A DNA stretch of 64,000 nucleotides from Hydractinia symbiolongicarpus. Taxonomy: Eukaryota; Cnidaria; Hydrozoa; Anthoathecata; Hydractiniidae. Both the position numbers and the translations under genes were made by a program. The stretch is from assembly GCF_029227915.1 (NCBI RefSeq), contig NC_079878.1:31399501-31463500 (forward strand). The letters are read 5' to 3'. The notes beneath the pieces were generated by a model. That model saw nothing but the letters and a program-made list of their open reading frames with translations, did no database searches and was not told where the DNA came from. Below are positions 37,961 to 50,022 of the stretch, in pieces. How positions within the stretch are numbered: the first letter of the stretch is position 1; every line of letters starts with the position of its first letter.

Positions 37961-40900
37961 GCGTCTCATCAAAAATGAAAACATTTTTGAAAACTACAAG
38001 TCTCATACGTTTTAGTGGTGAAAAAGTAATTTAAAAAATCGTTCGGGAAATGAGTTTACTCCCTGGGTATTTTCTTTGTGTACTTTTGACTATACGGGCC
38101 GAGTCCGGGATTTACGGGAAATCGCGGGTTTTCGTTTGCCGGCGATTAAACTTCTTTTATTCCGCGTCTCATCAAAAATGAAAACATTTTTGAAAACTAC
38201 AAGTCTCATGCGTTTTAGTGATGAAAAGATAATATAAAAAATCGTTCTGGAAAGGAATTTACTCACAGGGTAGTTTCTTTGTATACATTCGACTATACGG
38301 GCCAAGCCCGGGATTTACGGGAAATCGCGGGTTTTCGTTTGCCGGCGATTAAACTTCTTTCATTAAGCGTTTCATCAAAAATGAAAACATTCCGGAAAAC
38401 TACAAGTCTCATGCGTTTTAGTGGTGAAAAAATAATTTAAAAAATCGTTCGGGAAATGAGTTTACTCCCTGGGTACTTTCTTTGTATACTTTTGACTATA
38501 CGGGCCGAGTCCGGGATTTACGGGAAAGCGCGGGTTTTCGTTTGCCGGCGATTAAACATCTTTTATATAGCGTCTCATCAAAAATGAAAACATTTTTGCA
38601 AACTACAAGTCTCATGCGTTTTAGTGGTGAAAAAATAATTTAAAAAAATCGTTCGGGAAATGAGTTTACTCCCTGGGTATTTTCTTTGTGTACTTTTGGC
38701 TATACGGGCCGAGTCCGGGATTTACGGGAAATCGCGGGTTTTCGTTTGCCGGCGATTAAACATCTTTTATTCAGCGTCTCATCAAAAATAAAAACATTTT
38801 TGAAAACTACAAGTCTCATGCGTTTTAGTGGTGAAAAAATAATTTAAAAAATCGTTCGGGAAATGAGTTTACTCCCTGGGTATTTTCTTTGTGTACTTTT
38901 GGCTATACGGGCCGAGTCCGGGATTTACGGGAAATCGCGGGTTTTCGTTTGCCGGCGATTAAACTTCTTTTATTCCGCGTCTCATCAAAAATGAAAACAT
39001 TTTTGAAAACTACAAGTATCATGCGTTTTAGTGATGAAAAGATAATATAAAAAATCGATCTGGAAAGGAATTTACTCACAGGGTACTTTCTTTGTATATA
39101 CTCGACTATACGAGCCAAGCACGGGATTTACGGGAAATCGCGGGTTTTCGTTTGCCGGCGATTAAACTTCTTTCATTCAGCGTCTCATCAAAAATGAAAA
39201 CATTTTTAAAAACTACAAGTCTCATGCGTTTTAGTGGTGAAAATATAATTTAAAAATTCGTTCGAGAAATGAGTTTACTCACTCGGTACTTTCTTTGTAT
39301 ACATTTGAAAATAAGGGCCAAGCCCGGGATTTACGGGAAATCGCGGGTTTTCGTTTGTCGGCGATTAAACTTCTCTCATTGAGCGTCTCATCAAAAATGA
39401 AAACATTCCTGAAAACTACAAGTCTCATGCGTTTCAGAGGTGAAAAAATAATTTAAAAAATCGTTCGGGAAATGAGTTTACTCCCTGGGTACTTTTTTGT
39501 ATACTTTTGACTATACGGGCCGAGTCCGGGATTTACGCGAAATCGCGGGTTTTCGTTTGCCGGCGATTAAACATCTTTTATTCAGCGTCTCATCAAAAAT
39601 GAAACCATTTTTGAAAACTACAAGTCTCATACGTTTTAGTGGTGAAAAAATAAAATAAAAAATCGTTCGGGAAATGAGTTTACTTCCTGGGTATTTTCTT
39701 TGTGTACTTTTGACTATACGGGCCGAGTCCGGGATTTACGGGAAATCGCGGGTTTTCGTTTGCCGGCGATTAAACATCTTTTATATAGCGTCTCATCAAA
39801 AATGAAAACATTTTTGAAAACTACAAGTCTCATGCGTTTTAGTGGTGAAAAAATAATTTAAAAAAATCGTTCGGGAAATGAGTTTACTCCCTGGGTATTT
39901 TCTTTGTGTACTTTTGGCTATACGGGCCGAGTCCGGGATTTACGGGAAATCGCGGGTTTTCGTTTGCTGGCGATTAAACATCTTTTATTCAGCGTCTCAT
40001 CAAAAATGAAAACATTTTTGAAAACTACAAGTCTCATGCGTTTTAGTGGTGAAAAAATAATTTAAAAAATCGTTCGGGAAATGAGTTTACTCCCTGGGTA
40101 TTTTCTTTGTGTACTTTTGGCTATACGGGCCGAGTCCGGGATTTACGGGAAATCGCGGGTTTTCGTTTGCCGGCGATTAAACTTCTTTTATTCCGCGTCT
40201 CATCAAAAATGAAAACATTTTTGAAAACTACAAGTATCATGCGTTTTAGTGATGAAAAGATAATATAAAAAATCGATCTGGAAAGGAATTTACTCACAGG
40301 GTACTTTCTTTGTATATACTCGACTATACGAGCCAAGCACGGGATTTACGGGAAATCGCGGGTTTTCGTTTGCCGACGATTAAACTTCTTTCATTCAGCG
40401 TCTCATCAAAAATGAAAACATTTTTGAAAACTACAAGTCTCATGCGTTTCAGAGGTGAAAATATAATTTAAAAATTCGTTCGAGAAATGAGTTTACTCAC
40501 TCGGTACTTTCTTTGTATACATTCGAAAATAAGGGCCAAGCCCGGGATTTACGGGAAATCGCGGGTTTTCGTTTGCCGGCGATTAAACTTCTTTTATTCC
40601 GCGTCTCATCAAAAATGAAAACATTTTTGAAAACTACAAGTCTCATGCGTTTTAGTGATGAAAAGATAATATAAAAAATCGTTCTGGAAAGGAATTTACT
40701 CACAGGGTACTTTCTTTGTATACATTCGACTATACGGGCCAAGCCCGGGATTTACGGGAAATCGCGGGTTTTCGTTTGCCGGCGATTAAACTTCTTTCAT
40801 TAAGCGTCTCATCAAAAATGAAAACATTCCTGAAAAGTACAAGTCTCATGCGTTTTAGTGGTGAAAAAATAATTTAAAAAATCGTTCGGGAAATGAGTTT

Positions 40901-41540
40901 ACTCCCTGGGTACTTTCTTTGTATACTTTTGACTATACGAGCCGAGTCCGGGATTTACGGGAAATCGCGGGTTTTCGTTTGCCGGCGATTAAACATCTTT
41001 TATTCAGCGTCTCATCAAAAATGAAAACATTTTTAAAACTACAAGTCTCATGCGCTTTAGCGGTGAAAAGATAATATAAAAAATCGTTCTGGAAAGGAAT
41101 TTACTCACAGGGTACTTTCTTTGTATACATTCGACTATACGGGCCAAGCCCGGGATTTACGGGAAATCGCGGGTTTTCGTTTGCCGGCGATTAAACATCT
41201 TTTATTCAGCGTCTCATCAAAAATGAAAACATTTTTAAAACTACAAGTCTCATGCGCTTTAGCGGTGAAAAGATAATTTAAAAAATCGTTGTGGAAATGA
41301 GTTTACTCACAGGGTACCTTCTTTGTATATACTCGACTATACTGGCCAAGCACGGGATTTACGGGAAATCGCGGGTTTTCGTTTGCCGGCGATTAAACTT
41401 CTTTTATTCAGCGTCTCATCAAAAATAAAATCATTTTTGAAAACTACAAGTCTCATGCGTTTTAGTGGTGAAAAAATAATTTAAAAAACCGTTCGGGAAA
41501 TGAGTTTACTCCCTGGGTACTTTCTTTGTATACTTTTGAC
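37961..41540 (+). repeat. start of second subfamily domain, with a 1218-bp repeat
   Basis: Monomers change to types with GTGATGAAAAGATAATAT, GGAAAGGAATTTACTC, GTGTACTTTTGAC and ACATTCGAAAATAAGGG. Two similar blocks of about 0.84 kb (38.50-39.34 and 39.72-40.56 kb) are offset by exactly 1218 bp, sharing CTTTTATATAGCG, an extra A in the A6 tract and ACTCGGTAC. A 1-bp shorter monomer, CATTTTTAAAACTAC with GCGCTTTAGCGG, appears at 41030 and 41228 and again at 43867 and 44272. No genes. Confidence 0.75.
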
Positions 41541-42153
41541 TATACGGGCCGAGTCCGGGATTTACGGGAAATCGCGGGTTTTCGTTTGCCGGCGATTAAA
41601 CATCTTTTATTCAGCGTCTCATCAAAAATTAAAACATTTTTGGAAACTACAAGTCTCATACGTTTTAGTGGTGTAAAAATAATTTAAAAAAACGTTCGGG
41701 AAATGAGTTTCCTCCCTGGGTATTTTCTTTGTGTACTTTTGACTATACGGGCCGAGTCCGGGATTTACGGGAAATCGCGGGTTTTCGTTTGCCGGCGATT
41801 AAACTTCTTTTATTCCGCGTCTCATCAAAAATGAAAACATTTTTGAAAACTACAAGTCTCATGCGTTTTAGTGATGAAAAGATAATATAAAAAATCGTTC
41901 TGGAAAGGAATTTACTCACAGGGTACTTTCTTTGTATACATTCGACTATACGGGCCAAGCCCGGGATTTACGGGAAATCGCGGGTTTTCGTTCGCCGGCG
42001 ATTAAACTTCTTTCATTAAGCGTCTCATCAAAAATGAAAACATTTTTGAAAACTACAAGTCTCATGCGTTTTAGTGATGAAAAGATAATATAAAAAATCG
42101 TTCTGGAAAGGAATTTACTCACAGGGTACTTTCTTTGTATACATTCGACTATA

Positions 42154-42166
42154 CGGGCCAAGCCCG
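42154..42166. other. GC hairpin of the CCAAGCCC subtype (example)
   Basis: CGGGC and GCCCG flank a CAA loop (consensus 44-56), a perfect 5-bp GC stem. In the CCGAGTCC subtype the stem has a G-T pair, and in CCAAGCACG and CCGAGCTTG subtypes it is weakened further. Seen directly; folding in vivo is inference. Confidence 0.75.
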
Positions 42167-42357
42167 GGATTTACGGGAAATCGCGGGTTTTCGTTTGCCG
42201 GCGATTAAACTTCTTTCATTAAGCGTCTCATCAAAAATGAAAACATTCCTGAAAACTACAAGTCTCATGCGTTTTAGTGGTGAAAAAATAATTTAAAAAA
42301 TCGTTCGGGAAATGAGTTTACTCCCTGGGTACTTTCTTTGTATACTTTTGACTATAC

Positions 42358-42390
42358 GGGCCGAGTCCGGGATTTACGGGAAATTGCGGG
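42358..42390 (+). other. four phased GGG tracts (example)
   Basis: GGG at consensus 45, 56, 65 and 75, with loops of 8, 6 and 7 nt. Spacing is close to one helical turn. This is a loose G-quadruplex candidate on the plus strand in forward monomers and on the minus strand after 56771. Subtypes with ATCGCAGG or ATCGCTGG lose the fourth tract. The long loops make a stable quadruplex uncertain. Confidence 0.55.
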
Positions 42391-42433
42391 TTTTCGTTTG
42401 CCGGCGATTAAACATCTTTTATTCAGCGTCTCA

Positions 42434-42455
42434 TCAAAAATGAAAACATTTTTGA
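42434..42455. other. 22-bp dyad in the monomer (example)
   Basis: Arms TCAAAAATG and CATTTTTGA are perfect inverted complements around an AAAA centre (consensus 121-142). The dyad is intact in most monomers with CATTTTTGAAAAC. It is broken in CATTTTGG, CATTCCTG, CAAGAATG and CAAAAATAAAAAC subtypes, so subfamilies differ in dyad integrity. It could extrude as a hairpin or be a binding site. Neither is shown. Confidence 0.85.
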
Positions 42456-45190
42456 AAACTACAAGTCTCATGCGTTTTAGTGGTGAAAAAATAATTTAAA
42501 AAACCGTTCGGGAAATGAGTTTACTCCCTGGGTACTTTCTTTGTATACTTTTGACTATACGGGCCGAGCTTGGGATTTACGGGAATTCGCGGGTTTTCGT
42601 TTGCCGGCGATTAAACTTTTTTTATTCAGCGTCTCATCAAAAATGAAAACATTTTGGAAAACTACAAGTCTCGTGCGTTTTAGTGGTGAAAAAATAATTT
42701 AAAAAATCGTTCTGGAAATGAGTTTCCTCCCTGGGTATTTTCTTTGTGTACTTTTGACTATACGGGCCGAGTCCGGGATTTACGGGAAATCGCGGGTTTT
42801 CGTTTGCCGGCGATTAAACTTCTTTTATTCCGCGTCTCATCAAAAATGAAAACATTTTTGAAAACTACAAGTCTCATGCGTTTTAGTGATGAAAAGATAA
42901 TATAAAAAATCGTTATGGAAAGGAATTTACTCACAGGGTACTTTCTTTGTATACATTCGACCATACGGGCCAAGCCCGGGATTTACGGGAAATCGCGGGT
43001 TTTCGTTTGCCGGCGATTAAACTTCTTTCATTAAGCGTCTCATCAAAAATAAAAACATTCCTGAAAACTACAAGTCTCATGCGTTTTAGTGGTGAAAAAA
43101 TAATTTAAAAAATTGTTCGGGAAATGAGTTTACTCCATGGGTACTTTTTTGTATACTTTTGACTATACGGGCCGAGTCCGGGATTTACGGGAAATCGCGG
43201 GTTTTCGTTTGCCGGCGAATAAACATCTTTTATTCAGCGTCTCATCAAAAATGAAAACATTTTTGAAAACTACAAGTCTCATACGTTTTAGTGGTGAAAA
43301 AATAAAATAAAAAATTGTTCGGGAAATGAGTTTACTTCCTGGGTATTTTCTTTGTGTACTTTTGACTATACGGGCCGAGTCCGGGATTTACGGGAAATCG
43401 CGGGTTTTCGTTTGCCGGCGATTAAACTTCTTTTATTCAGCGTCTCATCAAAAATGAAAACATTTTTGAAAACTACAAGTCTCATGCGTTTTAGTGATGA
43501 AAAGATAATATAAAAAATCGTTCTGGAAAGGAATTTACTCACAGGGTACTTTCTTTGTATACATTCGACTATACGTGCCAAGCCCGGGATTTACGGGAAA
43601 TCGCGGGTTTTCGTTTGCCGGCGATTAAACTTCTTTCATTAAGCGTCTCATCAAAAATGAAAACATTCCTGAAAACTACAAGTCTCATGCGTTTTAGTGG
43701 TGAAAAAATAATTTAAAAAATCGTTCGGGAAATGAGTTTACTCCCTGGGTACTTTCTTTGTATACTGTTGACTATACGGGCCGAGTCCGGGATTTACGGG
43801 AAATCGCGGGTTTTCGTTTGCCGGCGATTAAACATCTTTTATTCAGCGTCTCATCAAAAATGAAAACATTTTTAAAACTACAAGTCTCATGCGCTTTAGC
43901 GGTGAAAAGATAATATAAAAAATCGTTCTGGAAAGGAATTTACTCACAGGGTACTTTCTTTGTATACATTCGACTATACGGGCCAAGCCCGGGATTTACG
44001 GGAAATCGCGGGTTTTCGTTTGCCGGCGATTAAACTTCTTTCATTAAGCGTCTCATCAAAAATGAAAACATTCCTGAAAACTACAAGTCTCATGCGTTTT
44101 AGTGGTGAAAAAATAATTTAAAAAATCGTTCGGGAAATGAGTTTACTCCCTGGGTACTTTCTTTGTATACTTTTGACTATACGGGCCGAGTCCGGGATTT
44201 ACGGGAAATCGCGGGTTTTCGTTTGCCGGCGATTAAACATCTTTTATTCAGCGTCTCATCAAAAATGAAAACATTTTTAAAACTACAAGTCTCATGCGCT
44301 TTAGCGGTGAAAAGATAATTTAAAAAATCGTTGTGGAAATGAGTTTACTCACAGGGTACCTTCTTTGTATATACTCGACTATACTGGCCAAGCACGGGAT
44401 TTACGGGAAATCGCGGGTTTTCGTTTGCCCGCGATTAAACTTCTTTTATTCAGCGTCTCATCAAAAATAAAATCATTTTTGAAAACTACAAGTCTCATGC
44501 GTTTTAGTGGTGAAGAAATAATTTAAAAAACCGTTCGGGAAATGAGTTTACTCCCTGGGTACTTTCTTTGTATACTTTTGACTATACGGGCCGAGTCCGG
44601 GATTTACGGGAATTCGCGGGTTTTCGTTTGCCGGCGATTAAACTTTTTTTATTCAGCGTCTCATCAAAAATGAAAACATTTTGGAAAACTACAAGTCTCG
44701 TGCGTTTTAGTGGTGAAAAAATAATTTAAAAAATCGTTCTGGAAATGACTTTACTCGCAGGGTACTTTATTTGTATACTTTTGCCTATACGGGCCGAGCT
44801 TGGGATTTACGGGAAATCGCAGGTTTTCGTTTGTCGGCGATTAAACTTCTTTTATTCAGCGTCTCATCAAAAATGAAAACATTTTTGAAAACTACAAGTC
44901 TCATGCGTTTTAGTGGTGAAAAAATAATTTAAAAATTCGTTCGAGAAATGAGTTTACTCACTGGGTACTTTCTTTGTATACATTCGAAAATAAGGGCCAA
45001 GCCCGGGATTTACGGGAAATCGCGGGTTTTCGTTTGCCGGCGATTAAACTTCTCTCATTAAGCGTCTCATCAAAAATGAAAACATTCCTGAAAACTACAA
45101 GTCTCATGCGTTTCAGAGGTGAAAAAATAATTTAAAAAATCGTTCGGGAAATGAGTTTACTCCCTGGGTACTTTTTTGTATACTTTTGAC

Positions 45191-48100
45191 TATACGGGCC
45201 GAGTCCGGAATTTACGGGAAATCGCGGGTTTTCGTTTGCCGGCGATTAAACATCTTTTATTCAGCGTCTCATCAAAAATTAAAACATTTTTGGAAACTAC
45301 AAGTCTCATACGTTTTAGTGGTGTAAAAATAATTTAAAAAAACGTTCGGGAAATGAGTTTCCTCCCTGGGTATTTTCTTTGTGTACTTTTGACTATACGG
45401 GCCGAGTCCGGGATTTACGGGAAATCGCGGGTTTTCGTTTGCCGGCGATTAAACTTCTTTTATTCCGCGTCTCATCAAAAATGAAAACATTTTTGAAAAC
45501 TACAAGTCTCATGCGTTTTAGTGATGAAAAGATAATATAAAAAATCGTTCTGGAAAGGAATTTACTCACAGGGTACTTTCTTTGTATACATTCGACTATA
45601 CGGGCCAAGCCCGGGATTTACGGGAAATCGCGGGTTTTCGTTTGCCGGCGATTAAACTTCTTTCATTAAGCGTCTCATCAAAAATGAAAACATTTTTGAA
45701 AACTACAAGTCTCATGCGTTTTAGTGATGAAAAGATAATATAAAAAATCGTTCTGGAAAGGAATTTACTCACAGGGTACTTTCTTTGTATACATTCGACT
45801 ATACGGGCCAAGCCCGGGATTTACGGGAAATCGCGGGTTTTCGTTTGCCGGCGATTAAACTTCTTTCATTAAGCGTCTCATCAAAAATGAAAACATTCCT
45901 GAAAACTACAAGTCTCATGCGTTTTAGTGGTGAAAAAATAATTTAAAAAATCGTTCGGGAAATGAGTTTACTCCCTGGGTACTTTCTTTGTATACTTTTG
46001 ACTATACGGGCCGAGTCCGGGATTTACGGGAAATTGCGGGTTTTCGTTTGCCGGCGATTAAACATCTTTTATCCAGCGTCTCATCAAAAATGAAAACATT
46101 TTTGAAAACTACAAGTCTCATGCGTTTTAGTGGTGAAAAAATAATTTAAAAAACCGTTCGGGAAATGAGTTTACTCCCTGGGTACTTTCTTTGTATACTT
46201 TTGACTATACGGGCCGAGTCCGGGATTTACGGGAATTCGCGGGTTTTCGTTTGCCGGCGATTAAACTTTTTTTATTCAGCGTCTCATCAAAAATGAAAAC
46301 ATTTTGGAAAACTACAAGTCTCGTGCGTTTTAGTGGTGAAAAAATAATTTAAAAAAACGTTCTGGAAATGAGTTTCCTCCCTGGGTATTTTCTTTGTGTA
46401 CTTTTGACTATACGGGCCGAGTCCGGGATTTACGGGAAATCGCGGGTTTTCGTATGCCGGCGATTAAACTTCTTTTATTCCGCGTCTCATCAAAAATGAA
46501 AACATTTTTGAAAACTACAAGTCTCATGCGTTTTAGTGATGAAAAGATAATATAAAAAATCGTTCTGGAAAGGAATTTACTCACAGGGTACTTTCTTTGT
46601 ATACATTCGACTATACGGGCCAAGCCCGGGATTTACGGGAAATCGCGGGTTTTCGTTTGCCGGCGATTAAACTTCTTTCATTAAGCGTCTCATCAAAAAT
46701 GAAAACATTCCTGAAAACTACAAGTCTCATGCGTTTTAGTGGTGAAAAAATAATTTAAAAAATTGTTCGGGAAATGAGTTTACTCCATGGGTACTTTTTT
46801 GTATACTTTTGACTATACGGGCCGAGTCCGGGATTTACGGGAAATCGCGGGTTTTCGTTTGCCGGCGATTAAACATCTTTTATTCAGCGTCTCATCAAAA
46901 ATGAAAACATTTTTGAAAACTACAAGTCTCATACGTTTTAGTGGTGAAAAAACAATTTAAAAAATCGTTCGGGAAATGAGTTTCCTCCCTGGGTATTTTC
47001 TTTGTGTACTTTTGACTATACGGGCCGAGTCCGGGATTTACGGGAAATCGCGGGTTTTCGTTTGCCGGCGATTAAACTTCTTTTATTCCGCGTCTCATCA
47101 AAAATGAAAACATTTTTGAAAACTACAAGTCTCATGCGTTTTAGTGATGAAAAGATAATATAAAAAATCGTTCTGGAAAGGAATTTACTCACAGGGTACT
47201 TTCTTTGTATACATTCGACTATACGGGCCAAGCCCGGGATTTACGGGAAATCGCGGGTTTTCGTTTGCCGGCGATTAAACTTCTTTCATTAAGCGTCTCA
47301 TCAAAAATGAAAACATTTTTGAAAACCACAAGTCTCATGCGTTTTAGTGGTGAAAAAATAATTTAAAAAATCGTAAGAGAAATGAGTTTACTCCCTGGGT
47401 ACTTTCTTTGTATACTTTTGACTATACGGGCCGAGTCCGGGATTTACGGGAAATCGCGGGTTTTCGTTTGCCGGCGATTAAACATCTTTTATTCAGCGTC
47501 TCATCAAAAATGAAAACATTTTTGAAAACTACAAGTCTCATGCGTTTTAGTGGTGAAAAAATAATTTAAAAAATCGTTCGGGAAATGAGTTTCCTCCCTG
47601 GGTATTTTCTTTGTGTACTTTTGACTATACGGGCCGAGTCCGGGATTTACGGGAAATCGCGGGTTTTCGTTTGCCGGCGATTAAACTTCTTTTATTCTGC
47701 GTCTCATCAAAAATGAAAACATTTTTGAAAACTACAAGTCTCATGCGTTTTAGTGATGAAAAGATAATATAAAAAATCGTTCTGGAAAGGAATTTACTCA
47801 CAGGGTACTTTCTTTGTATACATTCGACTATACGGGCCAAGCCCGGGATTTACGGGAAATCGCGGGTTTTCGTTTGCCGGCGATTAAACTTCTTTCATTA
47901 AGCGTCTCATCAAAAATGAAAACATTTTTGAAAACCACAAGTCTCATGCGTTTTAGTGGTGAAAAAATAATTTAAAAAATCGTAAGAGAAATGAGTTTAC
48001 TCCCTGGGTACTTTCTTTGTATACTTTTGACTATACGGGCCGAGTCCGGGATTTACGGGAAATCGCGGGTTTTCGTTTGCCGGCGATTAAACATCTTTTA

Positions 48101-48804
48101 TTCAGCGTCTCATCAAAAATGAAAACATTTTTGAAAACTACAAGTCTCATGCGTTTTAGTGGTGAAAAAATAATTTAAAAAACCGTTCGGGAAATGAGTT
48201 TACTCCCTGGGTACTTTCTTTGTATACTTTTGACTATACGGGCCGAGTCCGGGATTTACGGGAATTCGCGGGTTTTCGTTTGCCGGCGATTAAACTTTTT
48301 TTATTCAGCGTCTCATCAAAAATGAAAACATTTTGGAAAACTACAAGTCTCGTGCGTTTTAGTGGTGAAGAAATAATTTAAAAAATCGTTCTGGAAATGA
48401 GTTTACTCGCAGGGTACTTTCTTTGTATACTTTTGCCTATACGGGCCGAGCTTGGGATTTACGGGAAATCGCAGGTTTTCGTTTGTCGGCGATTAAACTT
48501 CTTTTATTCAGCGTCTCATCAAAAATGAAAACATTCTTGAAAACTACAAGTCTCATGCGTTTTAGTGGTGAAAAAATAATTTAAAAATTCGATCGAGAAA
48601 TGAGTTTACTCACTGGGTACTTTCTTTGTATACATTCGAAAATAAGGGCCAAGCCCGGGATTTACGGGAAATCGCGGGTTTTCGTTTGCCGGCGATTAAA
48701 CTTCTCTCATTAAGCGTCTCATCAAAAATGAAAACATTCCTGAAAACTACAAGTCTCATGCGTTTCAGAGGTGAAAAAATAATTTAAAAAATCGTTCGGC
48801 AAAT
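45191..48804 (+). repeat. 3650-bp duplication block, copy 2, internally replaced
   Basis: This copy matches the first block from 45.19 to about 47.3 kb and again from about 48.17 to 48.80 kb. Between them lies a segment with the TCGTAAGAGAAATG monomer, not present at the equivalent place in copy 1 (the motif also occurs at 34594). Because the total spacing is kept, replacement by non-reciprocal exchange or conversion is more likely than insertion. The match stops near 48805, where the sequence jumps back to TTTCCTCCCTGGG. Confidence 0.75.
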
Positions 48805-50022
48805 GAGTTTCCTCCCTGGGTATTTTCTTTGTGTACTTTTGACTATACGGGCCGAGTCCGGGATTTACGGGAAATCGCGGGTTTTCGTTTGCCGGCGATT
48901 AAACTTCTTTTATTCTGCGTCTCATCAAAAATGAAAACATTTTTGAAAACTACAAGTCTCATGCGTTTTAGTGATGAAAAGATAATATAAAAAATCGTTC
49001 TGGAAAGGAATTTACTCACAGGGTACTTTCTTTGTATACATTCGACTATACGGGCCAAGCCCGGGATTTACGGGAAATCGCGGGTTTTCGTTTGCCGGCG
49101 ATTAAACTTCTTTCATTAAGCGTCTCATCAAAAATGAAAACATTTTTGAAAACCACAAGTCTCATGCGTTTTAGTGGTGAAAAAATAATTTAAAAAATCG
49201 TAAGAGAAATGAGTTTACTCCCTGGGTACTTTCTTTGTATACTTTTGACTATACGGGCCGAGTCCGGGATTTACGGGAAATCGCGGGTTTTCGTTTGCCG
49301 GCGATTAAACATCTTTTATTCAGCGTCTCATCAAAAATGAAAACATTTTTGAAAACTACAAGTCTCATGCGTTTTAGTGGTGAAAAAATAATTTAAAAAA
49401 CCGTTCGGGAAATGAGTTTACTCCCTGGGTACTTTCTTTGTATACTTTTGACTATACGGGCCGAGTCCGGGATTTACGGGAATTCGCGGGTTTTCGTTTG
49501 CCGGCGATTAAACTTTTTTTATTCAGCGTCTCATCAAAAATGAAAACATTTTGGAAAACTACAAGTCTCGTGCGTTTTAGTGGTGAAGAAATAATTTAAA
49601 AAATCGTTCTGGAAATGAGTTTACTCGCAGGGTACTTTCTTTGTATACTTTTGCCTATACGGGCCGAGCTTGGGATTTACGGGAAATCGCAGGTTTTCGT
49701 TTGTCGGCGATTAAACTTCTTTTATTCAGCGTCTCATCAAAAATGAAAACATTCTTGAAAACTACAAGTCTCATGCGTTTTAGTGGTGAAAAAATAATTT
49801 AAAAATTCGATCGAGAAATGAGTTTACTCACTGGGTACTTTCTTTGTATACATTCGAAAATAAGGGCCAAGCCCGGGATTTACGGGAAATCGCGGGTTTT
49901 CGTTTGCCGGCGATTAAACTTCTCTCATTAAGCGTCTCATCAAAAATGAAAACATTCCTGAAAACTACAAGTCTCATGCGTTTCAGAGGTGAAAAAATAA
50001 TTTAAAAAATCGTTCGGGAAAT
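47587..50022 (+). repeat. 1218-bp tandem pair (6-mer), essentially identical
   Basis: About 47587-48804 and 48805-50022 are adjacent six-monomer copies offset by exactly 6 x 203. They share private variants ATTCGATCGAG (48587 and 49805), CATTCTTGAAAAC and TTATTCTGCGTC. I noticed a single clear difference, AAATCGTTCGGC at 48788 against GTTCGGG at 50006, which lies at the edge. This copy overlaps the end of the 3650-bp block, so it arose after that block. No genes. Confidence 0.85.

Larger units (their letters stand above)
42314..42516 (+). repeat. reference monomer (203 bp)
   Basis: Chosen as a near-consensus copy to fix a numbering: position 1 is the G of GAGTTTACTC. Key landmarks in consensus numbering are GTATAC at 27-32, GGG tracts at 45, 56, 65 and 75, GCCGGC at 87-92, a dyad at 121-142, A6 tracts at 173-178 and 185-190, and TTTAAA at 182-187. 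By hand count the consensus is 77 G+C of 203 (38%) with 13 CpG. This copy differs from the commonest form at a few sites, such as AAATTGCGGG instead of AAATCGCGGG. Its length is not divisible by three, so a reading frame rotates from monomer to monomer. Confidence 0.95.
41541..45190 (+). repeat. 3650-bp duplication block, copy 1 (18 monomers)
   Basis: Offset of 3650 bp (18 x 203 minus 4) to the next block. Landmarks include ATTAAAACATTTTTGGAAAC (41629 to 45279), TTTCCTCCCTGGGTATTTTC, and the near-identical monomer pair starting around 41.74 kb (to 45.39). About 43.75-44.5 kb does not match its counterpart at 47.4-48.15 kb, although both flanks do, so an internal segment of about four monomers was exchanged. 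No genes. Confidence 0.8.

Noticed and set aside
42392-42408. CENP-B-box-like sequence around TTTCGTTTGCCGGCGAT
   Set aside because: The motif NTTCGNNNNANNCGGGN needs an A at site 10 and CGGG near the end. Here TTCG fits but the A is C and CGGG is GCGA. The alternative ATTCGTTCGAGAAATGA in some monomers has the A but lacks CGGG. Neither meets the essential positions.
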